DNA of 64,000 nucleotides from Micromonospora haikouensis. Lineage in GTDB: Bacteria; Actinomycetota; Actinomycetes; Mycobacteriales; Micromonosporaceae. Of the stretch, positions 40,633 to 47,957 are shown one piece after another. The stretch spans positions 62,001 through 126,000 of the forward strand of contig NZ_FMCW01000013.1 in assembly GCF_900091595.1 (NCBI RefSeq). The letters run 5' to 3'. The notes beneath the pieces were generated by a model. It searched no databases and was not told the origin of the DNA. It was given only the letters and a program-made list of their open reading frames with translations. Made by a program: the position numbers and the translations under genes. Each line of letters starts with the position of its first letter. Positions within the stretch are counted from its first letter, which is position 1.

Positions 40633-42512
40633 CAGCGTGCTCCCTCCGGTCGTGCCGTGCCCGTCGGCACGGTCTGGCGCGGGCGGTCCGCACCCGTTGC
40701 ACGTCGCCGCCCATCGGCGTCGGCGTCGGCTTGTCTCCGGGCGGCCGTCGCCTCCGTCAGGTGCCCGGCGGCGTTGATCAGCCCGATGTGCGAGAACGCC
40801 TGCGGGAAGTTGCCGAGCTGCTCACCGGTGGTCTGGTCGATCTGCTCGGCGAACAGGCCCAGGTCGTTGACCCGCCCGGCGAGGGACTCGAACAGCCGCT
40901 CGGCCCGGTCCACCTCGCCGGCCAGGGCCAGGCAGCCGACCAGCCAGAACGAGCAGATGACGAAGCCCGCCGGGTCGCCGTCCCACCGCCGCAGCAGGCC
41001 GTCGTGGGACAGCCGCGCCTCGACGACGTCGATGGTGGCGCGCATCCGGGGGTCGTCGGCGGGCAGGAAACCCACCAGCGGCATGAGGAGCACCGAGGCG
41101 TCCAGGTCGGGAGAGTCGAAAGCCCCGGTGTACGCGCCGACGCGCGCGTTCCAGCCCCGCCGCAGCACCGCCGCGCGGACGGCGTCGCGGGCGTCCGCCC
41201 AGCGGGCCACGTCGGCGTCGTCGCCGAGGCGGGGCCCGAAACGCACCGCCCGGTCCAGGGCGGTCCAGCACTGCACCTTCGACGACACGTAGTGCCGCTC
41301 GGCGTCGCGGGCCTCCCACATCCCGGCGTCGGGGAGGTGCCAGTCGGCGACCGCCTGATCCGCCAGGGCGCGCAGGAGCTGGTGCACCTCCGGGTCCATC
41401 GGGTCGAGATAGTGGCGCATCAGCCACGCCGCGTCGAGGACCTCCCCGAGCACGTCGGTCTGCCGCTGCCGCCACGCGTCGTTGCCGACGAAGACGGGCC
41501 GGCTGTCGGCGTACCCGGCGAGGTGGTCGAGCCGATGCTCGGTGAGGTCCCGCTCCCCCTCGACGCCGTACATGATGGGCACCGGCTGGTTGCCGATGCG
41601 GCCCATCGCCCGCGCCACCCAGGCGAACTGCCGGTTCGCCTCGTCGGGGCAGGCCGCCCGCCACAGCGCCCGCAGGGTCAGGCTGAAGTCCCGCACCCAG
41701 ACGAAGCGGTAGTCGTAGTTGCGGTCGCCGCCCAGCTCCTCCGGCAGCGAGGTGGTCGCCGCCGCGACGATCGCGCCGCTGGGCTGGTACGTCATGCCCT
41801 GCACGACCAGCGCGCTGCGCCGCACCGGCTCCGGATAGCGGCCCTGGTACGGGTGCAGCCCCGCCCACGAGCGCCAGCCGGCCGCCGCCTCGGCCACCGT
41901 CGCCGCCGCGTCCGGCGTCACCGGGTCCCCGCCGTCGTACGTCGGGGCGTACCCCAGGGCGAAGCCGTAGGACTCGCCGGCGCGGACGGTGAACGTGGCG
42001 GTGGCCTCGCTCTCGCCGCAGGTCAGCGGCACGTCGCCGCGCAGCCGCAGCTTCGCCGCCCCGGCGGTGGCATCGAGCCCCCCGGGGTGCGCGACCAGGT
42101 AGGCGGCGACCCGGCCGTACTCGAAGCGGGGCCGGTAGGTCAGCCGCACCGGCACCGCGCCGGAGACACCCTCCACCAGCCGGGCGAGGACACGCGGCGA
42201 GCGCCGGCCGATGTCGTGGCCGCGCGCGCCGGGCTCCAGCGCGAGCGCGTCGGTCACCGCGACCGACCCGCCGTCGGTGGTGAAGACGGTACGCAGCACC
42301 AGCGTGCCGTCCAGGTAGGAGCGTTCGCTGGTGAAGCCGCCCTCGGGGCGGATCGACCAGTGCCCCGCGTCGTCGTCGAGCAGACGGCCGAAGACCGACG
42401 GGGCGTCGAAGCGCGCCGGGCACCACCAGTTGACCGAGCCGGCCCGGTCGACCAGGGCCGCACTGCGGCCGTCGGCCAGGAAGCCGTGTTCGCTGATCCG
42501 TCCGCTGTCCAC
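40632..42512 (-). CDS. Glycoside hydrolase family 15 (glucoamylase/trehalase-like)
   Basis: A 626-residue enzyme with an N-terminal beta domain (about 1-230) and an alpha/alpha6 catalytic domain (about 255-600). RNYDYRFVWVRDFSLTLRAL (about 325) and, near the end, LFAEQIDQTTGEQLGNFPQAFSHIGLI carry the two catalytic Glu positions of GH15. There is no signal peptide, so it is cytoplasmic. Actinobacterial members of this form include trehalases (GH15) and glucan hydrolases; I cannot choose. GTG 42512 is the likely start. It is the first gene of the SDR pair and is divergent from the general stress protein gene. Confidence 0.88.
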   Translation of the reverse strand: MDSGRISEHGFLADGRSAALVDRAGSVNWWCPARFDAPSVFGRLLDDDAGHWSIRPEGGFTSERSYLDGTLVLRTVFTTDGGSVAVTDALALEPGARGHDIGRRSPRVLARLVEGVSGAVPVRLTYRPRFEYGRVAAYLVAHPGGLDATAGAAKLRLRGDVPLTCGESEATATFTVRAGESYGFALGYAPTYDGGDPVTPDAAATVAEAAAGWRSWAGLHPYQGRYPEPVRRSALVVQGMTYQPSGAIVAAATTSLPEELGGDRNYDYRFVWVRDFSLTLRALWRAACPDEANRQFAWVARAMGRIGNQPVPIMYGVEGERDLTEHRLDHLAGYADSRPVFVGNDAWRQRQTDVLGEVLDAAWLMRHYLDPMDPEVHQLLRALADQAVADWHLPDAGMWEARDAERHYVSSKVQCWTALDRAVRFGPRLGDDADVARWADARDAVRAAVLRRGWNARVGAYTGAFDSPDLDASVLLMPLVGFLPADDPRMRATIDVVEARLSHDGLLRRWDGDPAGFVICSFWLVGCLALAGEVDRAERLFESLAGRVNDLGLFAEQIDQTTGEQLGNFPQAFSHIGLINAAGHLTEATAARRQADADADGRRRATGADRPRQTVPTGTARPEGAR

Positions 42513-42561
42513 GCCGGTGCCTACCCGGCCGGGCCGAGCAGCATTCGCCACCGGCGGCGAC

Positions 42562-42586
42562 GTTACCGCTCGCCGGCCGGGGGAAG
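42562..42586 (+). promoter_or_regulatory. Weak SigB-like promoter for the stress protein gene
   Basis: GTTA (42562-42565), a 15-bp spacer and GGGAAG (42581-42586), 26 bp before ATG 42613. Two bases differ from the consensus. Confidence 0.35.
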
Positions 42587-42612
42587 GCGGGTGGTCGACG
42601 AAGGAGGACACG

Positions 42613-43200
42613 ATGACCAGACCCACGACTTCGACTGCGGCCTGGCAACCCGGAATGCCGGGCGCGAACAACCTCCCGTACGGCCCGGCGGGCCGACCCG
42701 CCGCGCCCGGTGGCGACGGCCACGGCCCGCAGATGGGCCCGCCGACGGTGACGATCGGCACGTATCCGGACTATCCGTCCGCCCAGCGGGTGGTGGACTA
42801 TCTGGCCGACAACCGGTTCCCGGTGGAGCACACCGCCATCGTGGGGACGAACCTGACCCTCGTCGAGACGGTGCTCGGCCGGCTGACCACGGGCCGCGCG
42901 GCCCTGATCGGCGCGGGCACGGGCGCCTGGTTCGGCCTGTTCATCGGCCTGCTGTTCGGCATCTTCACCGCCGGCAGCTGGATCGCGGTGATCCTGGTCG
43001 GGCTGGTGATCGGCGCGATCTGGGGTGCCGTATTCGGCGCGGTGGCGCACGCGATGAGCGGCGGCCAACGCGACTTCACCTCGGCGAGCGCGCTGCGCGC
43101 CGCCCAGTACGCGGTCACCGTCGACGCCGGCGTGGCCGACCAGGCCCGGCAGCTGCTGGGCCGGATGCACATGACGCCGACGGGCGCGACCGCCCGCTGA
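42613..43200 (+). CDS. General stress protein (YflT-like, PF11181) with membrane segments
   Basis: A 195-residue protein. The first 45 residues are Pro/Gly-rich. TVTIGTYPDYPSAQRVVDYL then ADNRFPVEHTAIVG (about 47-80) match the general stress protein 17M-like fold. Two hydrophobic segments (about 95-118 and 120-145; ALIGAGTGAWFGLFIGLLFG) are inserted before the last strand. AAGGAGGA precedes ATG 42613. It faces the GH15 gene divergently. A strong hairpin follows its stop. Confidence 0.85.
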   Translation: MTRPTTSTAAWQPGMPGANNLPYGPAGRPAAPGGDGHGPQMGPPTVTIGTYPDYPSAQRVVDYLADNRFPVEHTAIVGTNLTLVETVLGRLTTGRAALIGAGTGAWFGLFIGLLFGIFTAGSWIAVILVGLVIGAIWGAVFGAVAHAMSGGQRDFTSASALRAAQYAVTVDAGVADQARQLLGRMHMTPTGATAR

Positions 43201-43233
43201 GCGGTGACCTGAGCGGTGACCTGACCGCCCACC

Positions 43234-43262
43234 GGCGGCCCCGGGGACTCCCCGGGGCCGCC
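43234..43262. terminator. Hairpin terminator
   Basis: GGCGGCCCCGGGG (43234-43246) pairs perfectly with CCCCGGGGCCGCC (43250-43262) around ACT. Confidence 0.7.
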
Positions 43263-43263
43263 C

Positions 43264-43375
43264 GGCGCCCGGGGGCGGACCGGCGCCCGGGGGGCCAGCC
43301 GGCGCCCGGGGGGCCAGCCGGCGCCCGGGGGGCCAGCCGGCGCCCGGGGGGCCAGCCGGCGCCCGGGGGCGGACC
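43264..43375. repeat. Tandem repeat, 19-bp units
   Basis: GGCGCCCGGGGGGCCAGCC occurs four times in a row (43282-43357), flanked on each side by an 18-bp variant ending GCGGACC. It is in the 400-bp gap between the stress protein and DUF397 genes. It does not encode a plausible protein and has no spacers like a CRISPR array. Confidence 0.85.
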
Positions 43376-43456
43376 GGCGCCCCGCCCGGCGGGCCGGCGT
43401 CCGCCTGCCAGGCCGGTGTCCGGGGCGGGGCCGGCGTCTGGCAGGCCGCCCCGCCC

Positions 43457-43524
43457 ATGATCGACTCCATGTCGGCGACATGGCGGTATCCGAGCGACCC
43501 GGATACCGCCATGTCGCCGACATG
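43457..43524. repeat. Repeat B, copy 1: 57-bp nested palindrome
   Basis: A 24-bp arm (43468-43491) that begins CATGTCGGCGACATG, a 9-nt loop, and a perfect 24-bp reverse complement (43501-43524). The 15-bp CATGTCGGCGACATG is nearly self-complementary, giving palindromes inside a palindrome. The leading ATGATCGACTC (43457) is shared with copy 2. It lies between convergent genes. Confidence 0.88.
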
Positions 43525-43537
43525 ACGCGCCGGCCCG

Positions 43538-43585
43538 GGGCGGGCCGAGGCCAGGGCGGGCCGAGGCCAGGGCGGGCCGAGGCCA
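43538..43585. repeat. Tandem repeat, three 16-bp units
   Basis: GGGCGGGCCGAGGCCA repeated three times exactly at 43538-43553, 43554-43569 and 43570-43585, directly before the DUF397 gene stop. Confidence 0.85.
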
Positions 43586-43606
43586 GGTGGAGCGGGGCAG
43601 GCCGGG

Positions 43607-43816
43607 TCAGCCGGCGCGCCCCGCCCGCGCGACGGAACCCGTCCGCGCGACGAAGCCGCGCCACGCGGCGGGCGCGAAGGTGAGCGTCGCGCCGGCCCGG
43701 TCCTTGCTGTCCCGCACCAGCACCACGCCGGGCAGGTTGTCGGCGACCTCGACGCAGTCGCCGCCGTTGCCGCTGCTGCGGGTGCTCGTGCGCCACCGCG
43801 CGCCAGTCAGATCCAT
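43607..43816 (-). CDS. DUF397 domain protein
   Basis: A 69-residue protein with the DUF397 core: WRTSTRSSGNGGDCVEVADN, then VVLVRDSKDRAGATLTFAP. These small proteins, related to BldB/AbaA-type regulators in Streptomyces, are nearly always coded just after a DUF5753 helix-turn-helix regulator and probably work with it. The ATG at 43816 lies 10 bp inside the 3' end of the frameshifted regulator gene. Confidence 0.88.
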   Translation of the reverse strand: MDLTGARWRTSTRSSGNGGDCVEVADNLPGVVLVRDSKDRAGATLTFAPAAWRGFVARTGSVARAGRAG

Positions 43817-44576
43817 GCTTTCGCCATCTCCCCGAGTAGGTCGGCCGATTGCCAGTGGGAGAGCGCCTCGCCGCGCACGTTCTCCCAGACGGTCAGCAGG
43901 GCCGCGATGTCCTCCGGGTCGGTGACGAGCTGCCCGTCGAGCTGGGTGTCCACATAGCCCGCCGGCCGCAGCTCCGGCCCCACCGCGAGCACGAACGGAC
44001 CGTTGAGCCCAGCGTACGCGCGACCGTCGCCGGCACGACGTGCACGCGGACGTGCGGGGCCGCGCAGGCCGCCACCAGGGCATCCAGCTGCCCGCGCATC
44101 GTCTCCGGCCCGCCGACGGGGCGGCGCAGCGCCCCCTCGTCGATGACCGCCGTGAGGCGGGGCGGGTCGTCGCGGCGCAGGATCTCCTGGCGGGCCAGCC
44201 GGTTGGCGAGGTGCTGCTCGACGTCGCCCGGGGCGATCAGGCCCGTGCCGCCGAGCACCGCGCGGGCGTAGGCCTCCGTCTGGAGCAGGCCCGGCACCAC
44301 CATCGACTGGTACGACCGCAGCGACACCGCCTCCCGCTCCAGCTCCTGCCACGGCCGGAACCACGCCATGGGGTAACGACGTCTCGATGTGTCCGGCCAG
44401 ATGTCCCGAATGGGCTGGCCGAGCGCCTCGGCCGCCGCCAGCCGGTGCCGGGCGTGGGGTATGCGGTCCTCGTTCAGCCACCGGGCGACGGTCTTGCGGT
44501 CGACGCCCAGCCGGGCGGCGAGCGACTCGATCGAGTGCCCGCTGTCGCGCAGGGCGAGGCGCAACGCATCGTTCAT
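43807..44576 (-). pseudogene. XRE-type regulator with DUF5753 domain, frameshifted
   Basis: ATG 44576 with GGGGGAGA upstream opens a normal regulator: helix-turn-helix RLGVDRKTVARWLNEDR, then the DUF5753 sensor beginning REAVSLRSYQSMVVPGLLQTEAYARAV. The frame continues to HVVPATVAR near 44022. The expected continuation AYAGLNGPFVLAVGPELRPA, down to LGEMAKAWI, is in a different frame ending at 43807. Restoring one G near 44019-44022 rejoins the two. The gene is therefore either a recent pseudogene or carries a sequencing error. It pairs with the DUF397 gene. Confidence 0.78.
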
Positions 44577-44697
44577 GGTCTCCCCCGTGGTCGTGTGGGA
44601 TGTCTGGGCACCATAGCCAGCACGGGCTGTTCGTGTCCGCTTACACACGGCAAGTTGGGGTGTCGAAGGGCGCGGATCGACGGGACCGGGAGACGCC

Positions 44698-45066
44698 ATG
44701 ACACACCACACAGGACGCGAGCCGGGGTCGGTCGCGCCAGAGCGGCTCGACGCGGGGGAGGCGGCGTCTGCGGTGCGCCCCACTGACGTGCCGGTCGACC
44801 TGGAGCTGCACTGCGCGGGGCGGCCCGCCTGGCGGTGCACGCACGATGGCGAGCCGTTCCCCTGCCCGACCTGGCGGGCCCTGCCCCTGGACGACAGCCT
44901 GCGCGCCGTCCTGCTGGCGGCGTTCACCCTGTTCCTCCGCCCGGCGATCCGCGACCTGCGGGGGCACCCCGACGGGCCGACCCCGCCGGAGATCGTCCGA
45001 CGTTTCCTGTGGTTCCTGCCGGTCACCGACGAGGAGGCGCGCGCCGTCGCGCTGCGGTACCGCTGA
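44698..45066 (+). CDS. Conserved hypothetical protein next to a DUF5753 regulator
   Basis: A 122-residue soluble protein starting MTHHTGREPGS, with two Cys in CTHDGEPFPCPTWRAL (about 47-62) and a helical end (PPEIVRRFLWFLPVTDEEARAVAL). I recognise no domain. It is divergent from the frameshifted regulator (121 bp between starts) and shares its stop codon base with the next gene, so the two are co-translated. This neighbourhood is common in Streptomyces-like loci. Confidence 0.72.
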   Translation: MTHHTGREPGSVAPERLDAGEAASAVRPTDVPVDLELHCAGRPAWRCTHDGEPFPCPTWRALPLDDSLRAVLLAAFTLFLRPAIRDLRGHPDGPTPPEIVRRFLWFLPVTDEEARAVALRYR

Positions 45067-45314
45067 TGCCGCGCCCGCGCCCCCACCTGCCGGTACGCCC
45101 CGTGTGGCTGTGCGGGCGCTGCGGCGCCCCGTGGCCCTGCGGCGCGGCCCGACTGTCGCTGCTGTCCGAATACCGGGGCGACCGCACCTCGCTGCTGGTC
45201 TACCTCGCGGTGCTGCGGGAGGAGGCGAGGGAGCACCTGACCGCCCTGCACCCGGCCACCCCGCCCGGCGACCTGACCGACCGCTTCCTCACCTGGGCCC
45301 GCGCCCGCCCCTGA
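45066..45314 (+). CDS. Small zinc-ribbon-like protein
   Basis: An 82-residue protein starting MPRPRPHLPVRPVWLCGRCG. The CGRCGAPWPCGAAR segment (about 16-30) gives three Cys that could bind metal with a fourth ligand. The rest is a helical Leu- and Glu-rich segment (YLAVLREEAREHLTAL). Homologues are sometimes annotated as flavin reductase, which the sequence does not support. It overlaps the upstream gene by one base (TGATG). Confidence 0.7.
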   Translation: MPRPRPHLPVRPVWLCGRCGAPWPCGAARLSLLSEYRGDRTSLLVYLAVLREEAREHLTALHPATPPGDLTDRFLTWARARP

Positions 45315-45336
45315 CCGATCCTGGCCCGCCCCGGCG

Positions 45337-45404
45337 ATGATCGACTCCATGTCGGCGACATGGGGGCATCCGGACCCCCGGGACACCCCCACCTGCCCGA
45401 CATG
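45337..45404. repeat. Repeat B, copy 2
   Basis: Same 24-9-24 layout as copy 1. The left arm starts CATGTCGGCGACATG (45348); the right arm (45381-45404) has about six mismatches and has decayed. ATGATCGACTC precedes it. It lies between convergent genes (ends 45314 and 45458). Confidence 0.8.
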
Positions 45405-45457
45405 AGCCGGCCACCCGCCCAGCTCACCCCCGGCGGGCCGGCCCCCGGGTGGGCCGG

Positions 45458-45985
45458 TCAGGGGTCGGTGGCCAGGCGGGCGTGCAGGTGCTCGTCGTGG
45501 CGGCGGCCGTCGCCGTAGCGGTGCGACTCGCGCAGGGTGCCTTCGAGGGGGTAGCCCGCCCGTTCGGCGACCCGGCAGGAGGCGGGGTTGGCCACCGCGT
45601 GGAACAGCTCGACGCGGTGCAGGCCGAGCATGGCGAAGCCCCAGCCGGTGAGCCGCCGGACGGCGGCGGTGGCCACGCCCCGCCCCCGGGCGGCGGGGAC
45701 GGTCCAGTAGCCGATGTTGGCGTGGCCGCCGCCGATGCCGCTCAGCGACACCGAGCCGAGCAGCGCGGTGTCGCCGGGGTCGGCGACGGCGAGGGAGGCG
45801 TGGTCCCCGGCGGACCAGTCGGCCCGGCGGCGTACCCACTCGCGCGCCCGCGCCTCGTCCATGTCGCCCTGCGGGTTCCAGGTCGTCACGGCCGGGTCGC
45901 GCAGGGCGGCCAGCACCGCGGGGGCGTCGGCCGCGCGCCAGGGGCGCAGCAGCACCCCGGGGGCGGCCAGGCGTACGTCGTCCAT
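45458..45985 (-). CDS. GNAT acetyltransferase (RimJ/RimL-like)
   Basis: A 175-residue N-acetyltransferase. The acetyl-CoA loop RGRGVATAAVRRLTGWGFAM (about residue 103-122) is followed by VELFHAVANPASCRVAERAGY, typical of the RimJ/Rim-like subgroup that acetylates ribosomal or other protein N-termini or small amines. The start ATG 45985 is chosen over the longer frame because the N-terminal MDDVRLAAPGVLLRPW is the usual beginning. The substrate is unknown. It is divergent from the MarR gene. Confidence 0.87.
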   Translation of the reverse strand: MDDVRLAAPGVLLRPWRAADAPAVLAALRDPAVTTWNPQGDMDEARAREWVRRRADWSAGDHASLAVADPGDTALLGSVSLSGIGGGHANIGYWTVPAARGRGVATAAVRRLTGWGFAMLGLHRVELFHAVANPASCRVAERAGYPLEGTLRESHRYGDGRRHDEHLHARLATDP

Positions 45986-46101
45986 GGTCCAGCAGTCTGT
46001 CAGCCCCCGCCCGGGGCCGCCGGACGTTTCTCCTTCAAATCCGAAGCGAGGTCCTACAGGCACGGAAAGTAGCGCAGCTCACCCCCAACTCGGAGCACTT
46101 G

Positions 46102-46112
46102 TCAAAATTTGA
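46102..46112. promoter_or_regulatory. Putative MarR operator
   Basis: TCAAA-A-TTTGA (46102-46112), embedded in an AT-rich stretch 20 bp before the MarR start. MarR-family proteins bind such short dyads; the site overlaps the likely promoter region of the MarR-pirin operon. Confidence 0.5.
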
Positions 46113-46132
46113 AAGAGTGCTACTGTTGCGGC

Positions 46133-46612
46133 ATGACGGAGAGCCTGGACAGCGAGCGGATGGCCTGCTGGCGGGCCTACATCGAGTCGAGCCAGCGGCT
46201 GTTCACCCAGATCGAGGACGACCTGCGGGCCGACAGCGAGCTGAGCTTCGCCGACTACCACGTGCTGGTGCTGCTCTCCGAGGCGCCGGGGCAGCGGAGA
46301 CGCATGGGCGAGCTGGCCGGTCGACTGGTCTTTTCGCCCAGCCGGCTGACGTACCAGATCACCACCATGCAGAAGCGCGGCCTGGTGGCCCGGCAGTCGT
46401 GCGCCGAGGACGGGCGCGGCAGCGAGGCGGTGCTCACCGCCGCCGGGCTGCTGGCGCTGCGCGAGGCCGCGCCGCACCACCTGCGCTCCGTGCGCGCCCA
46501 CCTGATGGACGACCTCGACGACGCCGAGGTCGCCTGCCTGACCCGGGTCTTCGAACGCCTCGGCCGGCGGCTGCGCGCCGACCGCGACGCCTCGTCCACC
46601 CATAGCGAGTAA
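46133..46612 (+). CDS. MarR-family transcriptional regulator
   Basis: A 159-residue winged-helix regulator. The recognition region AGRLVFSPSRLTYQITTMQK (about 60-80) and the wing CAEDGRGSEAVLTAAG are typical MarR sequence, and the flanking helices form the dimer interface. It starts at ATG 46133. It is followed after 11 bp by a pirin gene, a pair commonly found in actinobacteria and probably self-regulated through the dyad at 46102. The effector is unknown, with a reactive quinone or metal possible. Confidence 0.88.
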   Translation: MTESLDSERMACWRAYIESSQRLFTQIEDDLRADSELSFADYHVLVLLSEAPGQRRRMGELAGRLVFSPSRLTYQITTMQKRGLVARQSCAEDGRGSEAVLTAAGLLALREAAPHHLRSVRAHLMDDLDDAEVACLTRVFERLGRRLRADRDASSTHSE

Positions 46613-46623
46613 AGGAGTTCGAG

Positions 46624-47610
46624 ATGCCCGCCATCACGGTCGACGACGTTCTTGTCCTGCCCCGCCTGCCCCGGCTCGACGAGTCCACCCGCTACCGCCC
46701 GGTCCGCAAGCTGACCACCGCCCCCAGCGGCTACGAGGGCGAGGGCTTCCCCGTCCGCCGGGCCTTCGCCGGGGTGCCGATGCACGAGCTGGACCCGTTC
46801 ATCCACCTCGACCAGATGGGCGAGGTCGATTATGCCCCGGGCGAGCCGAAGGGCACCCCGTGGCACCCGCACCGGGGCTTCGAGACGGTGACCTACATGA
46901 TCGACGGGATCATGGACCACCAGGACACGCTCGGCGGCGGCGGCACGATCACCGACGGCGACACCCAGTGGATGACGGCCGGCAGCGGCCTGCTGCACAT
47001 CGAGGCCCCGCCGGAGCACCTGGTGGTCAGCGGCGGCCTGTTCCACGGCCTCCAGCTCTGGGTCAACCTGCCGAGGGTGGCGAAGATGAAGCCGCCGCGC
47101 TACCAGGACATCCGCGGCAAGGAGTCGGCGCTGCTCACCACGCCGGACGGCGGGGCGCTGATCCGGGTCATCGCCGGCGAGGTCGCCGGGCACCAGGGGC
47201 CGGGCTCGACGCACACCCCGATCACCATCGCCCATGTGACGGTGCAGCCCGGGGCCGAGCTGAGCCTGCCCTGGCGGGCCGACTTCAACGCCCTGGTCTA
47301 CGTGCTCGCCGGGCGCGGCACGGTCGGCACCGAGCGCCGGCCGTTCCACACCGGGCAGCTCGCCGTCCACGGTCCGGGCGACGCGCTGCGGGTGACCGCC
47401 GACGCGACGCAGGACTCGAACGCCCCCGCCCTGGAGCTCTACATCATGGGCGGGCAGCCCATCCGGGAGCCCGTGGCCCATTACGGGCCGTTCGTGATGA
47501 ACACCCGGGACGAGCTGATCCAGGCGTTCGAGGACTTCCAGGCCGGGCGGCTCGGGGTGGTCCCGGCTGAGCGGCTGCCGCACACCGGCGGGCAGGGCGA
47601 GCGCCCCTGA
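46624..47610 (+). CDS. Pirin family protein
   Basis: A 328-residue bicupin. The metal-binding motif HPHRGFETVTYMIDG (about residues 80-94) has the His pair and Glu of pirin; TAGSGLLHIEAPP is near 120. The C-terminal cupin is present without strong metal ligands. Some pirins are quercetin dioxygenases and others act as transcription cofactors, so the activity is undecided. AAAGGAG precedes ATG 46624. It is cotranscribed with the MarR gene. A perfect 14-bp hairpin follows. Confidence 0.9.
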   Translation: MPAITVDDVLVLPRLPRLDESTRYRPVRKLTTAPSGYEGEGFPVRRAFAGVPMHELDPFIHLDQMGEVDYAPGEPKGTPWHPHRGFETVTYMIDGIMDHQDTLGGGGTITDGDTQWMTAGSGLLHIEAPPEHLVVSGGLFHGLQLWVNLPRVAKMKPPRYQDIRGKESALLTTPDGGALIRVIAGEVAGHQGPGSTHTPITIAHVTVQPGAELSLPWRADFNALVYVLAGRGTVGTERRPFHTGQLAVHGPGDALRVTADATQDSNAPALELYIMGGQPIREPVAHYGPFVMNTRDELIQAFEDFQAGRLGVVPAERLPHTGGQGERP

Positions 47611-47623
47611 CGCGGGCCGTGCC

Positions 47624-47656
47624 GGGCGTCACCGGGGTTCGTCCCCGGTGACGCCC
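47624..47656. terminator. Hairpin terminator after the pirin gene
   Basis: GGGCGTCACCGGGG (47624-47637) pairs perfectly with CCCCGGTGACGCCC (47643-47656) around TTCGT. Confidence 0.75.
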
Positions 47657-47683
47657 TTCGGCGTACCCGAAATTGGCTGCCGG

Positions 47684-47812
47684 TCAGGAGACCGCGAAGA
47701 TCCCCGCCACCCCCAGCAGCACCATCACCAACACGGCGACGAGCGCCCCCCGCTCGCCCTCCACCGGCTGTTCGTGCTGCTCGGTCATGACATCGGTCGG
47801 CTCGGCGGGCAT
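47684..47812 (-). CDS. Small membrane protein, 42 residues
   Basis: ATG 47812 has GAGGAGG 8 bp upstream (about 47821-47827, complement). The product is MPAEPTDVMTEQHEQPVEGE, then ALVAVLVMVLLGVAGIFAVS, an acidic head with one C-terminal membrane segment. An internal ATG at 47788 would give 34 residues. I recognise no family. It lies between the convergent pirin gene and the divergent phospholipase gene. Confidence 0.6.
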   Translation of the reverse strand: MPAEPTDVMTEQHEQPVEGERGALVAVLVMVLLGVAGIFAVS

Positions 47813-47957
47813 CGTGCGGCCTCCTCGGTGTGCGCTTCGCTTTCTCGGATGTGGCTCCGCGCGGATCGTCGGCCAGGTCACCGGGGGTGCCGGTCGGCGT
47901 GCGGACCCGGCGCGGGGGTCCTACGGTGAGGACGTTGTCGACCTCGGGAGCTGGAGC

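Noticed and set aside
43264..43375. Possible CRISPR array
   Set aside because: Units are tandem with no spacers, and no cas gene is near.
40731..43460. A long plus-strand open frame opposite the GH15 gene
   Set aside because: The minus-strand frame carries both GH15 catalytic motifs; this one has only composition-driven sequence.
45066..45314. Flavin reductase function for the small zinc-ribbon protein
   Set aside because: The sequence lacks any flavin-binding feature and is far too short; the name probably spread by automatic annotation.
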